The notes under the pieces: model-generated
Told to the model about the DNA's origin: nothing
The model's input: the letters and a program-made list of their open reading frames with translations, nothing else
Databases searched by the model: none
Assembly: GCA_003354135.1 (NCBI GenBank)
Contig: PIVK01000030.1
Location: 1-33,653, forward strand
Reading direction: 5' to 3'
Source: Rhodospirillales bacterium
GTDB taxonomy: Bacteria; Pseudomonadota; Alphaproteobacteria; Rhodospirillales; GLO-3
Length of the DNA stretch: 33,653 nt
Shown here: in pieces, positions 31,558-33,653 of the stretch
Layout: every line of letters starts with the position of its first letter
Position numbering within the stretch: the first letter of the stretch is position 1
Made by a program: the position numbers and the translations under genes

Positions 31558-32691
31558 CTAGGGGGTTTTGTTGACGTCGTCACGCGTTACAGATTCGGAA
31601 CTGTCCAGGAGCGTCCAGGAACCCAGCATGTTTTCCACAATCGGCCAGTAGCTGTAAAAGCGTTCCTGCGGTGCCCGATAGGACCAGACATGGGCCACGG
31701 TGCTTCCCGGCCGCGGCAACACCACGCTCAGCTGCCTGTAGCGGGTTTTACCGTCCGTGTAGCTGACGAGGAACTGTTTTCCCACGGCACGCACACCGCC
31801 CCGGTCGTAGATGTATTGGCTCTCGCCGAAATAGGCCGTCTCGAAGGCCGCCGCCGACAATTGGGTGTTCAGGCTCGCGTAGACGGCCTCCACCACTTGG
31901 CCAGGATTGATGACGGATCGAGGCTGAACATTCTGGATACTGACCGTCAGGTCGAAAGCAGGCGTCCCTTCCCGCCCCCCCAGGACCACGGCAAACGGCC
32001 CCGACCGGACCATATCCCAGGTTCCGGGATAGGAAATGGCATATCCCAACCTCTTGCCGACGAAGCGCCGTGTGTCCTGATCCGGCACCGGGGGCAACCG
32101 CAGGGGAACCGGAGTTTCCCCCGAAGGCGGAACGCCCGCCGCAGCGGACTGTAGGGCCGTTTCCTCCGGAGACGGTCGAAAGGAAGATATCAGTTCCGCG
32201 AACTCCTGTTCCAGGACATCAAAGTCCTCGTTCCGTGCAAAAAACATGAAGACGAAGTCCGTCTTCGCGCCGCGGGCGATGACGATGCGGGCCCGGTTGT
32301 CCCGCCCCGCGTAGACTCCCTCACGGGCCGGGAGCCCGCCAACCGCCACGACCCCTTCCCCGATCTTGGTGTTCCACGGTTTCTGCGGCCCTAGGTATGC
32401 CGCCTCAAGACGCCCCAGCATGCCCGGCAGATCCACATGCGGGCTGGTATCCCCCGTCTGAATGTCGACGACAAAGCCTTTGGGCGACCGGATGTTGAGG
32501 TTCGCCCGTTGACCCTTTTCGGTCACCACGAAATCCTGGGGGAAAACGAGTGTGTAGTTGCGGATCGGGTGGTTGTAAACGCCGGTTGCGACAGCACCGC
32601 GTGCCACCCCGACCGGCTCCGCAGCAACGGACTGCACACCGGCGAAAAGCAGAATTACCAAAATCACGCTGCTTACGACGCGCCGCGCCAT
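31558..32691 (-). CDS. Secreted protein with two PsbP/DcrB-like modules, function unknown
   Basis: 377 residues from the ATG at 32691 with GGAAG upstream. The N-terminus is a Sec signal peptide (SSVILVILLFAGVQSVAAEP, cleavage expected after AAA/AEP near residue 24). Two modules of similar layout follow: about 45-170 (NYTLVFPQDFVV, VVDIQTGDTSP, FVFMFFARNEDFDVLEQEFAELISSFRP) and about 215-360 (LGYAISYPGTWDMV, AFDLTVSIQNV, HVWSYRAPQERFYSYWPIVENMLGSW). A Pro-rich linker joins them. This is the pattern of PsbP/DcrB (DUF1795-like) proteins, which bind or shield envelope components in ways that are mostly unknown. It is probably periplasmic. The transposase remnant starts right after its stop, so the tail may have been altered. 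Confidence 0.7.
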   Translation of the reverse strand: MARRVVSSVILVILLFAGVQSVAAEPVGVARGAVATGVYNHPIRNYTLVFPQDFVVTEKGQRANLNIRSPKGFVVDIQTGDTSPHVDLPGMLGRLEAAYLGPQKPWNTKIGEGVVAVGGLPAREGVYAGRDNRARIVIARGAKTDFVFMFFARNEDFDVLEQEFAELISSFRPSPEETALQSAAAGVPPSGETPVPLRLPPVPDQDTRRFVGKRLGYAISYPGTWDMVRSGPFAVVLGGREGTPAFDLTVSIQNVQPRSVINPGQVVEAVYASLNTQLSAAAFETAYFGESQYIYDRGGVRAVGKQFLVSYTDGKTRYRQLSVVLPRPGSTVAHVWSYRAPQERFYSYWPIVENMLGSWTLLDSSESVTRDDVNKTP

Positions 32692-32833
32692 CACACTTCC
32701 GGCTCCCAAGTCCCCCGTTCCGCCCCAGACCATAACACGCTTATTCCTTCCGTTGCAGCCACCCTGGACCCCTGAGGGGGATAGCGAGAATTTTCACTAG
32801 CGCCCGGAACCCGTTCACGCCATAAAATAGCCT

Positions 32834-33090
32834 ATGCCTATGTTGTGCTGGATATCGATAAGCTGTCCCGACCGAATTGGTTTGGTTGCCGAGATCACGG
32901 CCTGTATTTTTAATCTCGGCAGCAACCTGGGAGATACCGCCTTCGCGGTCCTGGGAGGCGGGTACGTAGTCAACGCGGCGGTAAACGTCCCGGTCGAGTC
33001 GAGGCCTGCCTCGCCACCGTCGCCAACATGGCCGGCACGATGAACCTCGGCTGCCATTGGGAAACTGCCCGAGAAGACGGAAGCAGGGAA
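32834..33090 (+). pseudogene. ACT-domain protein (GcvR-like), frameshifted
   Basis: The first 45 residues read WISISCPDRIGLVAEITACIFNLGSNLGDTAFAVLGGG, the start of a small ACT-domain protein like the glycine-cleavage repressor-type regulators. After VNVPVE the expected sequence continues in another frame (EACLATVANMAGTMNLG, about 33,000-33,055), then stops near 33,090. No ribosome binding site precedes either ATG (32834, 32840). One small deletion would explain the break. It ends about 10 bases before fliG, so it might have been the first gene of that transcript. Confidence 0.65.
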
Positions 33091-33099
33091 TAGATACCG

Positions 33100-33653
33100 A
33101 TGGCACGCGTCAAGGACGACTACCGAGGTCTCTCCGGCTCCCAGAAGGCAGCGATTTTCATGCTGGCGCTCGGCGACGAGCATTCGGCAACGCTGTTCGA
33201 GCGCATGGACGACGACGAGATCCGAGAGCTCAGCCAAAGCATGTCGACGCTGGGCTCCATCGGCTCGACCATGGTCGAGCGGCTGTTCGTCGAGTTCGCC
33301 GACCAGTTGTCCTCGGCGGGCTCCCTGGTCGGCTCCCACGATTCCACGGAACGCCTGCTGGTAAACACCCTGCCTCCCGAGCGGGTCAATCAAATCATGG
33401 AGGAGATCCGGGGGCCGGCCGGCCGCACCATGTGGGACAAGCTGGGCAACGTGAGCGAGAGCGTTCTGGCCAATTACCTGAAGAACGAATACCCGCAGAC
33501 GGTGGCCGTGGTTATGAGCAAGATCCTGCCCGACCACGCGTCGCGCGTGCTTTCGCTTCTGCCCGAGAACTTCGCCATGGAAGTCATCATGCGCATGCTG
33601 CGCATGGAGACGGTGCAAAAGGAGATCCTGGACCAGATTGAGCGCACGCTGCG
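33100..33653 (+). CDS. fliG: Flagellar motor switch protein FliG (3' end cut by window)
   Basis: 184 codons are visible. The N-terminal domain [42 protein letters not shown] is the FliG signature, and the middle domain contains FLKNEYPQ-type [31 protein letters not shown]. FliG forms the ring of the flagellar C-ring that contacts the stator and switches rotation; its N-terminus binds FliF. The usual order would place fliF upstream, but here only ACT-domain debris precedes it, so the flagellar operon is arranged differently or starts here. The ribosome binding site before the ATG at 33100 is weak. The C-terminal torque domain is outside the window. Confidence 0.96.
   Translation, partial: MARVKDDYRGLSGSQKAAIFMLALGDEHSATLFERMDDDEIRELSQSMSTLGSIGSTMVERLFVEFADQLSSAGSLVGSHDSTERLLVNTLPPERVNQIMEEIRGPAGRTMWDKLGNVSESVLANYLKNEYPQTVAVVMSKILPDHASRVLSLLPENFAMEVIMRMLRMETVQKEILDQIERTL

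Noticed and set aside
1-33653. CRISPR arrays, tRNA or rRNA genes
   Set aside because: No regularly spaced direct repeats and no convincing tRNA arms or rRNA stretches were seen by eye; an automated tRNA/Rfam scan was not possible.

Overview
The window is GC-rich with strong ribosome binding sites. It looks like chromosomal DNA of an alphaproteobacterium, most likely Rhodospirillales: the mfd-sdhE gene pair is divergent from recG, fliG is present, response-regulator cyclases are present, and protein similarity to Magnetospirillum-type organisms is recognised from memory only. Nearly all of it is ordinary coding sequence, with several islands of mobile debris and broken genes.

Layout. (1) 1-3.6 kb holds two minus-strand response regulators that make or break cyclic nucleotides, a REC-class III cyclase (cut by the window edge) and a REC-PAS-GGDEF-EAL protein, separated by a frameshifted IS110-type transposase remnant. 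(2) 3.8-6.5 kb is a tight minus-strand operon: a heptose kinase (hddA type), a heptose-1-P nucleotidyltransferase (hddC type) and a membrane-anchored coiled-coil protein with an OmpA-like end. It is closed by a very long hairpin. (3) 6.6-8.0 kb is an OFA-type MFS transporter with a good -10 box and two similar 14-bp sites. (4) 8.3-13.1 kb is a surface-glycan group: a polyprenyl-phosphate-sugar-synthase-like GT2, a GT-C/STT3-like membrane glycosyltransferase, a methyltransferase and, divergently, a sugar-nucleotide epimerase. (5) 13.3-15.4 kb has an OmpA lipoprotein, a FrnE/DsbA-type oxidoreductase and a small unknown protein. (6) 15.5-21.4 kb has mfd, sdhE and recG. (7) 21.5-22.5 kb is an AT-richer island with a DUF1097 membrane protein, a large hairpin and near-identical 17-bp flanking motifs. 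(8) 22.6-25.1 kb has a LysE-type exporter, a DUF502 membrane protein, a broken cyclic-nucleotide-binding protein and a Nudix hydrolase. (9) 25.0-30.6 kb is a type I secretion operon encoding two different ABC transporters, a 60-residue protein between them and a HlyD-type adaptor. (10) 30.6-33.1 kb has transposase debris, a secreted protein with two PsbP/DcrB-like modules and a broken ACT-domain gene. (11) fliG begins at 33,100 and runs off the end.

The best candidate for an unusual system is the secretion operon. The first ABC protein lacks the H-loop histidine. The second has lost both glycines of the signature motif. In an ABC heterodimer these two defects fall in the same composite ATP site, leaving the other site largely intact. 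This predicts an asymmetric heterodimeric type I exporter, with an overlapping small gene of unknown role. No substrate or outer-membrane channel gene is visible in the window.
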